Source: Streptomyces rishiriensis (GTDB lineage: Bacteria; Actinomycetota; Actinomycetes; Streptomycetales; Streptomycetaceae). From it: a DNA stretch of 64,000 nt. The stretch lies in NCBI RefSeq assembly GCF_030815485.1, contig NZ_JAUSWV010000002.1, forward strand, positions 1,674,001-1,738,000. The letters run 5' to 3'. A program made the position numbers and the translations under genes. Of the stretch, positions 63,960 to 64,000 are shown in pieces. Position 1 is the first letter of the stretch, and every line of letters begins with the position of its first letter. A model generated the notes under the pieces. The model was given only the letters and a program-made list of their open reading frames with translations, had not been told where the DNA came from and searched no databases.

Positions 63960-64000
63960 GCACCCCCCGTTTCCTCGTCCCCGGGCCGTCGTTCTGGTAC

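Overview
The window is high-GC actinobacterial chromosome, almost certainly Streptomyces. Codon third positions are nearly all G or C, genes are dense on both strands, GTG and TTG starts are common, and several genes have a TANNNT box a few bases from the start codon, as in leaderless Streptomyces mRNAs. The gene content (argCJBDR, a separate argH, metNIQ, pheST, infC-rpmI-rplT, cobalamin genes) is what a Streptomyces core chromosome carries. The species call is inference. I see no phage, transposon, CRISPR array, tRNA or rRNA.

Layout. 1-2.1 kb: RskA-like anti-sigma (cut by the window edge), ECF sigma, HATPase protein and a small secreted GHW-repeat protein. 2.1-10.5 kb: a TrmH-type methyltransferase and three cobalamin loci: cobA, a very long BluB-CobT fusion and cobL. 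10.6-14.4 kb: a GNAT protein and metNIQ, preceded by a 28-codon leaderless ORF ending in Cys/Met codons. 14.8-22.5 kb: small membrane proteins, GNAT, sigma-like factor, Tat-exported glycerophosphodiesterase, acyltransferase, MFS exporter with a TetR regulator, aldo/keto reductase. 22.6-24.2 kb: argH behind a promoter with ARG-box-like sites. 24.3-28.5 kb: secreted duplicated-domain protein, FMN-type oxidoreductase-like protein, animal-type haem peroxidase, L,D-transpeptidase. 28.6-31.9 kb: a three-gene redox operon (ferric-reductase-like flavoprotein, triple FMN-binding-domain protein, ApbE flavin transferase). 32.3-37.2 kb: argCJBDR on the minus strand with overlapping genes. 37.3-49.8 kb: GH51 arabinofuranosidase, MocR/EamA divergent pair, GNAT, GHL10-type glycosidase, 3-hydroxybutyryl-CoA dehydrogenase, Nudix hydrolase, TPR regulator. 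50.3-58.2 kb: pheST, a PAS sensor kinase, a second TrmH-type methyltransferase and infC-rpmI-rplT with a long structured leader. 58.2-64 kb: DUF1844, SseB-like, beta-lactamase-fold secreted protein, mycosin-like protease and its coupled proline-rich membrane partner.

How the genes work together. ArgC, J, B and D carry glutamate toward ornithine and ArgH does the last step to arginine; ArgR, encoded in the same operon, probably binds the TGCAT-rich sites at both argC and argH. CobA supplies precorrin-2, CobL methylates the corrin ring, and BluB-CobT makes and activates the lower ligand. In the redox operon the membrane flavoprotein could pass electrons to the three FMN domains outside the membrane, with ApbE attaching FMN. 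The best candidates for new biology are the triple-FMN system, the Cys/Met leader peptide before metNIQ, the ATC start and attenuator of infC, and the BluB-CobT fusion with its repeat-driven acidic tail.
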